Shown here: in pieces, positions 1 to 12,200 of the stretch
How positions within the stretch are numbered: the first letter of the stretch is position 1
Layout: every line of letters begins with the position of its first letter
NCBI GenBank assembly: GCA_026545225.1
Contig: CM048848.1
Coordinates: 12,070,853 to 12,134,852, forward strand
DNA length: 64,000 bases
Reading direction: 5' to 3'
From: Cornus controversa
Lineage: Eukaryota; Streptophyta; Magnoliopsida; Cornales; Cornaceae
The notes under the pieces: generated by a model
Told to the model about the DNA's origin: nothing
What the model saw: only the letters and a program-made list of their open reading frames with translations
Databases searched by the model: none
Position numbers and translations under genes: made by a program

Positions 1-282
1 GATCTGAAGATTGCATGGGAAGGACCTATGAAGCTATATTGTGATAACAAATCAGCAATTAATATTGCACATAACCCTGTGCAACATGATCACACCAAGC
101 ATGTAGAAGTAGACAGACATTTTATAAAGGAGAAGTTGAATAGCAGGCTGATTTGTACTCCATTTGTGTCAAACGAGGGTCAACTTGCAAATGTGTTAAC
201 TAAAGGATTGAGTGGTTCTGCATTTCGGTCTATTATTAGCAAGCTGGGAATGGAAAATATCCACTCACCAGCTTGAGGGGGA
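1..282 (+). mobile_element. Copia retrotransposon, 3' end of RNase H and polypurine tract
   Basis: The reading frame from position 1 to the stop at 274-276 is the C-terminal end of a Ty1/copia RNase H domain. It has the typical YCDNKSAINIAHNP segment, the [10 protein letters not shown] segment and the terminal LGMENIHSP motif. The stop is followed directly by a purine tract (GAGGGGGAG) and then by TGTTAG at 283, the usual order stop, PPT, 3' LTR. The rest of the polyprotein lies to the left, outside the window. No break is visible in this short stretch, but nothing can be said about the rest of the element. Confidence 0.9.
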
Positions 283-470
283 GTGTTAGAATCACCAACT
301 ATAACTATTTTCCTAATTTTATGGGATTGTATTCTAGGCTGTTAGTTTCCAGATATTGTAGGTTGTATATCCCAGATTTATAGGTTGTTAGGTTCCAGAT
401 TTGTAGGCTGTATATCCTAGATTTATAGGCTATTTTTGCCTATATATATGTTGTCCCAGTACATTGCTAA
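283..470 (+). repeat. Copia 3' LTR, probably truncated
   Basis: The LTR begins TGTTAGAATC right after the polypurine tract. It contains short degenerate internal repeats built around CCAGATTTATAGG and TTCCAGAT, and a TATA-like stretch near 440. Its 3' end is not clear, because a second copia fragment in the same orientation starts at about 464-480. The right edge is therefore approximate, and the LTR may have been cut by that fragment or joined to it by recombination. Confidence 0.6.
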
Positions 471-474
471 AACA

Positions 475-1036
475 TATCAAAAATTCCCATTATTTCACAT
501 GGGTAATTGACTCTGGAGCGAGTTCACATATGTCTGGTATATTATCTCTCTTTTCTGATTTGAAATCTATTAACCACCACATTGTTTTAGCTGATGGCTC
601 TTCTCGTCCTGTCCTTGGGAAATGTGTTCACCCTACCAATTCGTTATCGTTATCTTCAAGTCTCTTCGTTCCTATTTTTCCTTTTAATTTGCTTTCTGCA
701 AGTCAATTGACTAAAGCATTACATTGTTCCAAAACATTTTATCCCACATTATGTGTGTTTTAGGACCTCAGGACGAAGAAGATGATTGGTTCGGGGCATG
801 AGAAAGATGGGCTTTATTTTCTAGATATTGGTGAACCTCCATCCGTTTTGTCATCAGCCTCGAGTGTTGCAGTCTTGCCTCTTCAGTGGCATTTTCGTTT
901 GGGTCATCCGTCCTTAGGCAAGTTGAGATTAACTACTCCTGCCTTGAGTCGTGTGTTTGTTTTAGAATGTGAAGCTTGTCAGTTGGGCAAGCATCACCGT
1001 AGTTCTTTTCCTGGTCGTAGTTATAATCGTCAAACT
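475..1036 (+). mobile_element. Copia pol fragment: protease and pre-integrase domains, one in-frame stop
   Basis: The translation shows the aspartic protease motif WVIDSGASSHM near 510 and then LADGSS and LLSASQLT blocks typical of copia protease. It continues into a GAG-pre-integrase segment with KMIGSGHEKDGLYFL, WHFRLGHPS and CEACQLGKHHRS, the His/Cys zinc-binding part. The two halves are in one frame and are separated by a TAG at 764-766, where relatives normally have Gln. Similarity stops at about 1036, before the integrase core. This is a dead internal fragment of an element other than the one ending at 282. Confidence 0.85.
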
Positions 1037-1650
1037 GAGGAATTCACACCCCTACCTCAATTTCAAGTTTAAGGACTCAAACCCTAGAAATTCCAAGCTT
1101 CAAAGTTGTCCAAACAAAACCTTCTTCCAATCAAAGTGTGGAGGAGGTCAAGAGAAATGCTTTTCTTTCTTGCTCCAAGATCTAAATCAAGTGTAAGCCT
1201 TCCAAAATGAAGAAATAAGCTGGAGGATGAAAATGGTGGGAGAGGGAGATCTAGGGCAAGTTAAGAGAGGGGGAGAGAGGAGAGAAATCAAATTTTCCCA
1301 CTAACTAAGCCTATACATATCATATATATCTATATGTTAGATATTTAGGTAAGACTTTGCAAGTTAGTCCCTCATCTCTTAAGTTTTGCTCCTCTATCCT
1401 TTTGTACTTCCATTTATTCGCAAAATTGCACTCCATTATTTCACCAAACTTCATTTACGTCCCTCTAAGTTCACTTATACCCTTACGTCACTTATAAAAC
1501 CTGCGAACGTCTTCCGAGTTACTTGGACCCTTCCCTACCCCACACCAGTACACAAATTTTTTTTTCAAAGAACTCTTAAAAATCCTTAAGCGTGTAAATA
1601 ATTAATTAAATCATGTTTAAACTCAATTTAAAATGAAATTAAAATTGAGA
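1037..1650. other. Unassigned repeat-like DNA between two copia fragments
   Basis: No coding similarity was recognised. The stretch around 1360-1590 resembles plant LTR sequence in composition (runs such as TTTGCTCCTCTATCC and CACTCCATTATTTCACC), but no LTR ends could be placed. Confidence 0.3.
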
Positions 1651-2297
1651 AAATTTCCCAGGCTTTGCACCACCAGAAGCACTACTAGATATAGTAAACT
1701 GCTTGAGTCAGGAAAATACATCTGGCAGAGAGGGAAGTGTAGGACTGCCAAAAATTTGGGCAAGAACGGGCTCATATTCTAGTGACAGCCCTGTGAGAAT
1801 CCGGACAACATTAAAATCCTCACATTTGTTGTATATGCTTCACATCAAAAGTGATTGGTTGATACAAGTTCATTTCCTCACAAATTCCCATAGCCTTTGA
1901 GAAATATTCTTCTAGTGTCTGATTACCCTGTTCAAGGCTAAAGTACTGATTGCACACCTCGTAGATGCGTGTGATATTACAGGTGCCATAATATAATTGC
2001 TTGAGCCGATTCCATATATCCTTGGCAGTGTCCAAATGCAGTAAGTTGGAGCTAATATTGGGTTCAATACTATTCAACATTAAAGAAATAATCTGAGCAT
2101 CCCTCTCTTCCCATGAACTAAAGTCAGCATCATTATCCTTGGGTTTATCCTTAACCAAATTAGTGTTAAAGCCTTTGGCTTTCAGGAAATTTCTACTGAC
2201 TTGGCCCACAAAATGTAATTTTGCCATCAAGCTTCACTAAGGTCATTGGAGGGTTGAAGGAGGCTGTGGAAGAAAGTAAGTCCGAACTGGTCGCCAT
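1651..2297 (-). pseudogene. Copia gag polyprotein (UBN2-type), frameshifted
   Basis: From an ATG at about 2297 the minus strand encodes an N-terminus ending in MTLVKLDGK. The frame then shifts and continues as RNFLKAKGF, DIWNRLKQLY, SLEQGNQTLEEYFSK and ICEEMNLYQP, which match the copia UBN2 gag family. Around 1820 the frame shifts again, and the segment YEPVLAQIFGSPTLPSLPDV can be read to about 1700. At least two frameshifts separate the blocks, so no complete gag can be made. In life this family forms the virus-like particle of the retrotransposon. Confidence 0.8.
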
Positions 2298-2987
2298 ACT
2301 GAATCAATAAAAAAAAAAAAATTTTGCCTGACAGTGCTTAACTAGCCGGAACAGAACAGGTCTGTAGTCGAAAGTTGGTTGATCGGAATCTGATCAACCG
2401 AAAAGCTAATGAACTGGGATGGAGAGCTTATCAGACTTGGACATGAGAGGGGCAATTTTGATCGAGAAAAGGAAAAACATAACCTGGAAATGAATCTGAA
2501 CAAGCTGGGTTGGTTCTGGTGAGTTGAATCGGTGCTCCAAATGAGTCGGATCGGCTCTTTCGGATAGGTCGAATCAGGTCCTTCATATGGGTCGGATCGA
2601 TGCCCCAGATGGGTCGGATCGACCTGGTATTGAATCGGGTTGCTGGAACTAGGTAAACTGACTTGGGATAACCCAACTTCAGAACCAAACATGCCCTTTC
2701 TTCTTCGATACTCTGTTTGATTTTTAGCGTTTGAAGAGAAGAAACCAGTGTATGTGTAGATGACAGCGATGACGATGGACTGAAGATTGACAGCAGCAGA
2801 GACGACGACGATTGCGACTGAGACAATGAGGATCTCGACCGCGACAGAGACTATGAGGATAGTGACTGCAACGCAATGATTCCGATGACTACAATAACGA
2901 CGATGATAGAAACCACAACAACAACTGATCCACCATTAACTGATTCGATTGCAATCACAAGAGCACAACAACATCGATCACAACCTT

Positions 2988-2999
2988 GCTCTGATACCA
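2988..2999 (-). other. Retrotransposon primer-binding site (initiator tRNA-Met type)
   Basis: The minus strand reads TGGTATCAGAGC, the standard plant copia primer-binding site complementary to the 3' end of initiator tRNA-Met. It is immediately downstream of the LTR end. Confidence 0.85.
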
Positions 3000-3175
3000 T
3001 GTTGATTTTGGATTGAGAAGAGAAGAGAAGAGGAGAGATCGGGCCATCATTGAAGATTCTGTCATCACTTTTCATTCTAATGTTATGTAAACATATATAC
3101 AAGTGTACAAATAACAATAAGACTAAAATACCCGTGGGGTGGGTTAATTACAATAGAGCCCTAATCCAACCAACA
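3000..3175 (-). repeat. 5' LTR of the minus-strand copia element
   Basis: On the minus strand the LTR runs from TGTTGGTTGG (3175) to AATCAACA (3000), about 176 bp. It has matching inverted termini of the TGTTG...CAACA type. It abuts the primer-binding site exactly, which fixes the inner edge. The outer edge is inferred from the inverted terminus only, because the partner LTR is missing. Confidence 0.7.
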
Positions 3176-3640
3176 CATATAAAGTTTAATAGTGCTCCTT
3201 GTATGTGTGGTAATTGCTATTAAATTGCAGAGAAATCACAAACTTAGTCTACATTCACCCCCACCTCGGGGGGAAAATAAACCTGCTTTTTTATAGCTAT
3301 TCTTTGAAGCTAAAACTGAGTTGATGACATGTCGCATTCCATTTTTAGGTTGTCAATATATTTGTTAATCATAAAATTTTCTGTGAGATCAACTCCACTT
3401 TTTCACAGAAATTAATGATCACAGAGTTGATTGATTTCTAGCAAATGAATTAGATTTTAGATGATAGGGATGTTGAGTGGTTGATGTAAAAATTCCAAAG
3501 TAGTCTTTTCTTTGCCCAAATGGGAACTGGGACCAATTTAACTGTTAGTAATTCTCTGGTATGTGCTGCAAAAGGTCCTCAACCAAGCATACACGGGAGT
3601 GTCTGCTTACCAATAGAAAAAACTAGAATGAGTTCATCAA
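3176..3640. other. AT-rich stretch, nothing recognised
   Basis: No coding, repeat-end or RNA signature was recognised. Short C- and G-runs occur near 3258-3275. Confidence 0.3.
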
Positions 3641-4497
3641 AAGGACTAGGTCATGAACCTGTGATTGGCAAGTGCAAGAATACAAAAGGGATTTGTCATC
3701 GATTTTTACATAACAAATTGAAGAGAAACTATAAAATTGAGACCATGGTGGAATGAGGGCAAAGACATGAACTGGGAAATCGATCATTTGCAGCGATTGC
3801 GAGAATACCAAGTATCGCTCGAAGCTAACAATGAAGGTAGCAAATTCACCAAGGGGTTTCGATTATGTGGTCAATGAGAGGGGTATTGGGCAGAGGAGAG
3901 ATGCCTTGGCCTGTTGCTTGGTGGGGAAGTTTGATTGAGATGTGGGAAGCTGGGTAGAATTGAAGAATGTGCATCTTGGGCATGGAAGGTTGGCTGTGGT
4001 GTTGTAGTTTCTCCCTTTCTGGACTCGCTACTGTGTTCTGGCTACCATCCCAAAGGACCCAAACTGAGGCAAGGAGGGTTTTGCTGGAAGGAAACAGATG
4101 ATGGGGTGATGCTCCCTTAATGAATGATGTGTGGTTGTTTAGGGCTGGTTTCTCTGGTATCTTAAAAAAAGGAGAGGAGATTACTGTTGGATGGTCTTCC
4201 ATTACATCTGTGGTGTGATGCTCTGTTTGAAGCTATTGAAGATGCTTGTGGGGATTTAAAGGGGTGGAGGTAGACGAGTGGGTGGACACTGCTCGAATTG
4301 TGATAACAGTGAAGGATGGTGGTGGGATTCCGAAGGCAGTGTTGGTGAATGATGAGAGGGTATGTTACCAGGTGTATCTGCCAAAAGAGAAGACGCCAGA
4401 CCTAGTTCCAACCACGGAAAGCCTCCAATGCCATAATGAAAGCTCGTTCATAATGGAAGATGAGGTGGTGGAGGTTTCAGGATATGAAGAACACTGA
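3640..4497 (+). pseudogene. LINE ORF1-like (DUF4283-type) remnant
   Basis: Several frames carry pieces that fit a plant LINE ORF1 with the DUF4283 RNA-binding region. The clearest is LHLWCDALFEAIEDACGD at about 4204-4255, continuing after a frameshift as VDEWVDTARIVITVKDGGGI and VCYQVYLPKEKTPDL. This matches the family pattern of LPLHLW, then CGG, then an ARI-V strand, then Y-V-L-x-E. Upstream frames from about 3640 contain plausible but weaker segments. Stops and frameshifts break the frame. The assignment rests on motif spacing and could not be checked by search. Confidence 0.5.
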
Positions 4498-5625
4498 TAT
4501 CTAAAGTATGGAGTGTTCTTATTTTACTCAAGGGCCAAAGGAAATCATCCAAAAGAAAACTGATTTGGAGTATCCTACTTTCATGCAGTTCACAGGATTC
4601 AACAAGCAATCAAAATTTCATCAAGGGTGTAACTCTCTTTGTAATAGGTTTTTTTTTCTGTGTCAAATTTGACATTTTCCAAAAACCTTGTGAATGCATC
4701 TACCTGCAGATCAGTTATCCTTGGAGGAGTTTCAAAAGGTTTTGGTGAAATATAAAACCATATTCTCATTCACAATGTGATCACTAGACAGTGTACAGCA
4801 GATCAATTATTCTTAGAGGAGTTTTGATCAGTTAGCATCTTTGAAAGTTCAATCTCGTCTTCGGTATGTGCCCAGTTGAACATCTTTTACTGGCATTTGT
4901 GAGATAGTTCATGAGTTGTTCCAATATCACAGCAACTATTCCTATTATTAGATAGAACAACAGACTTCAAGACTGCATTTTGTCAAAGATGAGCTCACGA
5001 TGCTAAATAATCAATTTGATCGAAGAATGGAAGGAAATTATTTGGGTTTGGTTTGCTTAAAATCCTTCTTTCAAATAATTAAACGAAGACTTTGTTGGGT
5101 TTGATGAATAAAAGGTGTTTTTTGGATCTCTTCTTAATGTTGAATCACTGAGTAGCAGAGAAGTAGAAAAACAATATAGCCACAGCCTGACAAATCCAGG
5201 CCAAAAACCTATCAGAAGGAGGGTAGGAGGAAGAAGTGGAGCAGAAGAAGAGCTTCGGAAGTTTACGCTTGAGATCAACTGCAGACTTTGGTGGACATAG
5301 ATTGTCAGTCCTCAAAATGTCTCTGTCCATGGGGAAGGAACAAATAGGAAAGGAAAACCCTAAACTGGAACTTTATACGACCGTTGCTGAATCACCCAGT
5401 TTTTTGAACAAAGATATATATTGAATTAATGATCTGTTTACGTACCAGGATGTATCCTAAATTGTGAAGGTTTACCACATAGTATAGATCTTATATTATA
5501 CAATTATTTGCAATCAGAGTAGATAATAATGTTGTTTTGTTTAAACTTTATGACTTTCAGTTGCTAGTTTTGTTCATATTGTAGTCTATTAAACCCAAAG
5601 TTTGATGGTTATAATTCATCACATG
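4498..5625. other. Intergenic or intronic DNA, nothing recognised
   Basis: No long frame with family similarity was recognised. If the SOS1-type gene to the right is complete in the genome, this stretch lies in its intron. Confidence 0.3.
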
Positions 5626-5630
5626 CTAAC

Positions 5631-5965
5631 TGATAAACCCATGGGTAGAACTCATCCTTGAAAACCGGCTTACAAGGAGAGGGTGCCCATGTATATATAC
5701 ATTGCACATCTCAAAGGTACCCAAGCAATGTGGGACTATGCTAACACTCCCCCTTAGCGCCAGGGCTGGAGACACTTGGCTCTCCCCCTCCACGCGGGGC
5801 AGGAGATACGAACCCGACCCATCTCTGCGGTACAACTGCTCTAATACCATGATAAACCCATGGGTAGAACTCATCCTTGAAAACCGGCTTGCAAGGAGAG
5901 GGTGCCCATGTGCATATACATTGCAAATCTCAAAGGTACCGAGGCGATGTGGGACTATGCTAACA
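5631..5965 (-). mobile_element. Intact TRIM retrotransposon with target-site duplication
   Basis: Two direct 116-bp LTRs (5631-5746 and 5850-5965) differ at about 7 positions by eye, roughly 94% identical. On the minus strand each starts TGTTAGCATAG and ends GTTTATCA. The right-hand LTR is followed by a primer-binding site TGGTATTAGAGCAG (5849-5836), and the left-hand LTR is preceded by a polypurine tract GCGCTAAGGGGGAG (5760-5747). The interior is only 103 bp and has no coding capacity. The 5-bp sequence CTAAC is present on both sides (5626-5630 and 5966-5970). The element needs enzymes from an autonomous relative to move. Confidence 0.93.
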
Positions 5966-6238
5966 CTAACATTTGTGCAATATTGATAAAGTTCCCCCTC
6001 ACTTCTAGAATTTGTGGGTTCTCAGACTTCAATGTTTTGTGTTGCAATCTCTTACCTCTTCCTATAAAGCATTGACTAACAGAACCAGCTAAATGATCTT
6101 GTTTTTCTGGATGTAAACCTTGTTAAGTCAATTTAATGTTTATTGTCCACTTGGAATTGCCTGTATTTTGGAGATTTAGAAGTTCCTCCATGTGAAAGAA
6201 CTTCCATCGTTAGTTTAAGAAACATTTTTCTGTTTCAG

Positions 6239-9200
6239 GGGTTCAAGCTGCTTATTGGGGAATGCTTGAGGAGGGAAGGATTACACAAACTACTGCAAAT
6301 ATTTTAATGCAATCGGTGGATGAAGCAATTGACTTGGTATCTCATGAGCCTTTATGTGATTGGAAAGGTTTAAAAGCTAATGTTCATTTCCCAAATTATT
6401 ATAAGTTTCTCCAAACAAGCATTTGTCCACAAAAGCTGGTTACATATTTCACTGTGGAAAGGTTGGAGTCCGCGTGTTACATTTGTGCGGCGTTCCTTCG
6501 TGCCCATAGAATTGCACGGCGGCAACTACATGACTTTATTGGTAAGAATCTCCTGTAATCCTCTTGAACATCCCTGGTTATCCGCCCTTCCTTTGTTTCT
6601 TCCTTTTTTTTTCTTTTTTTCTCTTTTTATTTATTTTTATTTTTTTGGAAAGGTAAATAACTAAAATTTCTGTGTAATCTTGAAACTTTTTATATTTCAT
6701 AATTCATATTCTGCCTTCTGCAAAATTAAGATGTTTGAGATATTAAGATTAGACACTAACATGAAATATTTTATTAATAAAGTAGGAATATTATATCCTG
6801 TATATTTTGAGCATGTTTCATGGGGAATGTATTACATATTTACTACAATCATGTATTAGGTACATTTACTGGTCGCTGTGACAAACTACAGATACAAGTC
6901 CTGAATCCTAATTTAAAAGTTTGGCTCTAGGTTCTGATTGTTTCATCCATTTATCTTTGGAATGATTAATTGACACTGTTAGGGCATGTAAATAATGATT
7001 GTGTAAAAAAGCTGCGAAGGAAGATACATTAAAAATTCTTGCTGTTAATTATCCTGAGTAGGCATTAGCCATATATGGTAAACCTCCACAAACTAAAAAA
7101 AATCAGCAAATGAAGTCTGCCTCACAAGATTTTTCACTCATTGAGATTTTATGACCTTTACTGTAATTCACTTTAGTTCTCTAGAGAATTTTTTTCTTTT
7201 ATAAGTAAATTTTGATTAAAGAGCTCCCAAAAGGGGAGCGTGTCCCATATACAAATGCACAGACAGCCAAAAGGGATGTCTAAACTCCCAAGCTATCCAC
7301 AAAATTTACATGTTCTACCACAGAATTACAATTCCACCCATGAATAAAAAAGAATAATGAGAATTAGTTAAAATACTCTTTTGATTAAGGTTTGGATGAT
7401 TAGGGTTTGATGGAAGTAATGAGGAAGAAAAGAAAGAGAGAATATAAGAAAGGGTTGTAAAATGTCTCTAACATCTCTACACCCATGTATTTATATTATT
7501 GAAAAAAAGGATTTACAATAATACCCCACGTGGTAAAATCCTACTAATTATGCTCGTACACGAATATTCCCACATATTCCAACATTCCCCCTCAAGTTGG
7601 TGTATAGATATTTCTCATGCACAACTTGCCTACAATAGAATGGAAGGAATTATAACTTAAACCCTTAGAGAACACATCAGCTAGTTATTCCTCTGACTTC
7701 ACGAAGGGCATGCAAATCACTCCATAATTTAACTTCTCTTTGATGAAGTGTCTGTCAATCTCTAATATTATCCGTTGATTTTTGTGGATATATTGAGAGT
7801 TTAGAGGCCCCATTTGGTCCTTGTGTAGCTTTTGTGGGATGCGTTCCCCGTTTGTACGCTTTCTAATATTATGTTACTTGTATATATATACATATAAAGT
7901 GTCTATCAATCTCGATATGCTTCGTTCTATTATGACGGACCGGGTTACACGCAATACTAATGGTTGTTTTGTTATCTCAATAAAGTCTCATAGGTCCATC
8001 ATCCATAATACCCAAAACACTCATCAAGGTTTGAATCCACATGAGTTCACATACCCCATAAGCCATAGCCCTGCATTCTGCTTCAGCACTAGACCTAGCC
8101 ATTATTGATTTCTTAGTGCTCCTCCAAGTAACCAAATTTTCTCCAATAAAGGTGCAATAATTCGAGGTGAACCATCTATCATCAACAGAGCCTGCCCAAT
8201 CTACATTTGTAAAAACCTCCAACCTAATGTCCATGATTAGAGAATAAGATCCTTTTGCCAGGTTCAGATTTAATATCTCAGAATGTGATACACTGTCTCT
8301 AAATGAGTGGGTGTCAGGATCATGCATAAATTGTCTAGTAACAACCGCTGCATATGCCATGTCTAGATCAATGTGAGATAGATATATAAGTTTTCCAACA
8401 ATCTCTAATATCTCATCTTGTCTACTTGTTCACCATTCCAAAGACGATAGTTCATCTCAAGGAGTGAGTTTTCCGGTTTACAACCTAACATGTTTGTCTC
8501 CTAGAAGGTCAAGAATATACTTCCTTTGAGATATAAAGATGCCCTTGTCTGAACTTGCAACCTCTAACCCAAGAAAATGTCATAAATGCCCCAAATCTTA
8601 ATCTCAAACTCTTAGGCTAGGTAGGCTTTCAACTTGGACACCTCCTCAATATCATCTTTAGTCACCATAATGTCATCTACATATACAATAAGAGAAGTGA
8701 TCTTGCCCTTAGTCGCTTGATAAACATAGTGTGATCAGCATTACTCTGCTTGTACCTAGACGTAATCATTGCCTTGTGAAATCGGTCAAACCAGCTAATG
8801 TAGGACTTTAAAAGCAGCCTCAAATAGCTGAAAATTAAATAGTTGAATATTCAAAGAATGTCCACTTACAACAGTAAGAAAGACTGGATCACTGTCACAT
8901 CCTAGATTTTTAAAAGGAAAGAGGGAAAGCCTGAAGAATTGTTATCAAATTGATTATATAATGAAATTATATTGATAAAGACTTGTTACAGTAGAGAAGG
9001 AGAATTGTCCCTTGTAACACAATTATTAATGACACTTACTTTCTCAAGACAGACTTTTAGCTTCCCCATACAACATTAAAAATAACTTTTAATATTCCTA
9101 TGACATCTAATGTGGCGTCCCACATCACTTGGGTATGGTAAAGGGGATGTGCTTATATGTGGTGTATTCTGTCTAATGGTATGAGGCCTTTTGGGGTAAA

Positions 9201-12200
9201 ACCTAAGAACAAAACCGTGCGGGCTCAAGCCTAAAGTGGACAATATCATACCTCATGGAGTGAGTCGTTACAAATGGTATCAGAGCCTGAACCCGGCTGG
9301 AATTGTGCCAACGAGGACATTGGACCTCCAAGGGGGGTGGATTGTGACGACCTCTATGGGCAGGTGCAAGGCACTGGGCAGGCTACCACATTGGCAGGCT
9401 ATGGGTGTCATGATCCTACATCGCCTGAGGAAGGTGAAGGTGAAGTGCTTACATGTATATTCGCACCCTTCTATGACACAATGCGTTTTAAAGCCTTGAT
9501 GGCTGTGAATTCATCAAAATCCACATAATTCCCTTTTTCCATTCAGTGGGATTCACTTATAACATCTATATGTAGGTTGTTTAATTGCTTAGAATTTGCC
9601 TTTGTTGCTTAAAATCCTCTGCACCTGGCAAAATATAAGTTGTTTGCTTTGTTTCGAGGAATAATGGAAAAACATTGCTCTGTTCTGCTTTAACCATATT
9701 AGTCACACTAGTAGCTGTTAGTAACACCTGCCATGTCTATAGTAACACCTCATGTAGCATGCAGGGCTTGTTTACTCCAAAGAGAAGTGTCTATGGTAAT
9801 GAATCTGTTGCTTTTTCTGTTTTTTTTTGACAAAATTTATTATATTTTTTATATTTATTAAATCAGGCCAATTCCAAAAAATAGGATATTTATAGATATC
9901 TTTTATATAATTTGTTTCCTTGTAGAAAAACTCAAGTATCTGTGGTAGATATTGTTCAAACTACTGTCGCCTCATTGTAGTGCCAAAACTGTTCAAGGTG
10001 TTGCTGCCATAAAGTAATGGAATTTCGGCCTTTTTGGTGTAGCTCTTACTTCGTCTTGGTTGATTGTTGAGAAGAGATTGATTCAAGAGCCATCATTAAT
10101 CTTTTTTTTGGGTTTCAGATTCGGTAAAAGAGTTTTACATGTTTCTTTTGAAGTTTGTAGATACATAATCAAGAAATTGAAGCTTTAAGCATCGTTTCTC
10201 AGGGGTTTGACAACATCTCTCTATTTCTCATTTTCCCTTTTCCTCATTCTTGTTCTTGTACTTATCCTTATCCTTCCTCTTGGTTTGTCCACAAATTATA
10301 GTCCTTCTTGCTCCTTTATGATACAAACTACTTATAAAACAATGCCAATCGTTCCATAAAAACTCTGTTCTATTATTTCATACTTGTATTTGAGTTATTT
10401 GCACTAGTCCGTCATTATAGTACTGAATTGAAAAGTCCTCAGCCAACAGTTCTCAGATTTCTCAAAATTATTGCAAAATGAGAACTCTCTTTGCCTAGTA
10501 ATCTAACATCAGAGAACCTTTCATGGATGGTCAAACTCATCACTCGCCTCTACCTAACAAATACTGGATTGGCGAATTGACTCCTGTTCTGTAACTTTTC
10601 TCTATGTATGATCATATTTGCGCTTGTTTACACAAGGAAATGAAAAGTGTATCATTCCTGCAAATACAGCCATAAGTAAGGCTTATAGTCAGCCTTTATT
10701 TCTGGGAGTATTTTCATTTTCATTTTCATTTTCACCCTTAAATTTAATATCTATTATCTTTTTCAGTTCTTATATTTGCATTTATTGATTCAGGTGACAG
10801 TGAAGTTGCATCTATTGTCATAACTGAAAGTGAGGAAGAAGGAGAGGAAGCACGAAAATTCTTGGAAGATGTTCGCATAACATTTCCTCAGGTTTGTGGC
10901 CTTAAAAACCCTTGTTGGATATGTTTTGATGAACACTATGCTAGATCCTTCTTGAAATCAGTTGGCCAGGCATCATTAAATACATTTTTATATATGGTAA
11001 AAACTTGGTCTTCCTTGACATATTCTTGCAAAGAATATGTTATGCTGAGTATACCTTTGGCATATGTTCCTTTTTCAGGTTTTACGTGTTGTGAAGACAA
11101 GGCAAGTAACATATTCTGTGCTGAGTCATTTAATTGATTATGTTCAAAATCTTGAAAAGGTTGGGTTGTTGGAAGAGAAAGAGATGATTCATCTTCATGA
11201 TGCTGTCCAGGTATCGTTGGGACATTGTCACGTTTTCCTTTTTCGTCCTTCACTCCATTCTTACTTTTTTTCATGATTCATACTAGTATGGCTTCTATTT
11301 TTATGCAGACTGACTTGAAGAAGCTGCTGCGGAATCCTCCTTTAGTGAAGATTCCAAAGATACGTGATTTGGTTAGTGTCCATCCTTTGTTGGGAGCACT
11401 TCCTTCTACAGTTCGTGAGCCACTGGTAGATTCTACTAAAGAGATAATGAAACTTCGTGGTGTGACTCTTTATAGGGAGGATTCTAAGCCAAATGGTATT
11501 TGGCTCATTTCAAATGGAGTCGTTAAGGTAATTAAACAATTTACTTGGGTTTGTTAGCGTTTGAGAGAAAACTTTGTTTCATTCAAAATATTTCAGTTAT
11601 GATTTTGACTCTCAACTTGTCACATATGAGTACCTCTGTTTGGCAGCGGGCAAGTAAGACTACAAGGAATAAGCTTTTATTGCATCCGACATTTACACAT
11701 GGCAGTACTTTGGGCCTATATGAGGTGCTGATTGGAAAGCCACACATCTGTGATATGGTAACAGATTCTGTTGTACTCTGTTTCTTTGTTGGAGCTGAAA
11801 AGATACTTGAAGTGGTCAGATCTGATCCTGCAGTAGAAAATTTCTTGTGGCAGGTATAATAATTATAACAACTGCAAAACCTTCCTAACCCCATTAATTG
11901 GCATATAAACTTCTAAAAATGCAATAAGATAATTTATAGTCTTTTATTGTAAGTTCAGAAAATATATTGTTCTGGTCTAAAATTAAATATGCATTATTAA
12001 GATATGCAACTATGTTAAGAATACGACAACTCGTCTGTTGATATATTTTGTTTGGTCTTTTTATTTCTGTTGATCATGTAAAGGGTGCAATGCTAAAATA
12101 TTTAGTGTAGTATACAATGATAATTGGTTTTCCAAATCCCTTAAACAGTTGTCTAACCAGATACTAAGTGGATCATACAATTTACCTTGGTTTTTCAGGA

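Larger units (their letters stand above)
1651..3175 (-). mobile_element. Copia element, 5' part on the minus strand (LTR, PBS, leader, gag)
   Basis: Reading on the minus strand, the order is a 5' LTR (3175-3000), a primer-binding site (2999-2988), a leader of about 0.7 kb and a gag region ending near 1651. No pol genes follow. The leader is rich in short GAC/ACGA and TCGG repeats and has no recognised coding content. The element is 3'-truncated and its gag is frameshifted, so it is not active. Confidence 0.8.

Noticed and set aside
5702-5986. Frames over the direct repeats at 5.6-6.0 kb
   Set aside because: Explained fully by the TRIM LTRs, which are non-coding.
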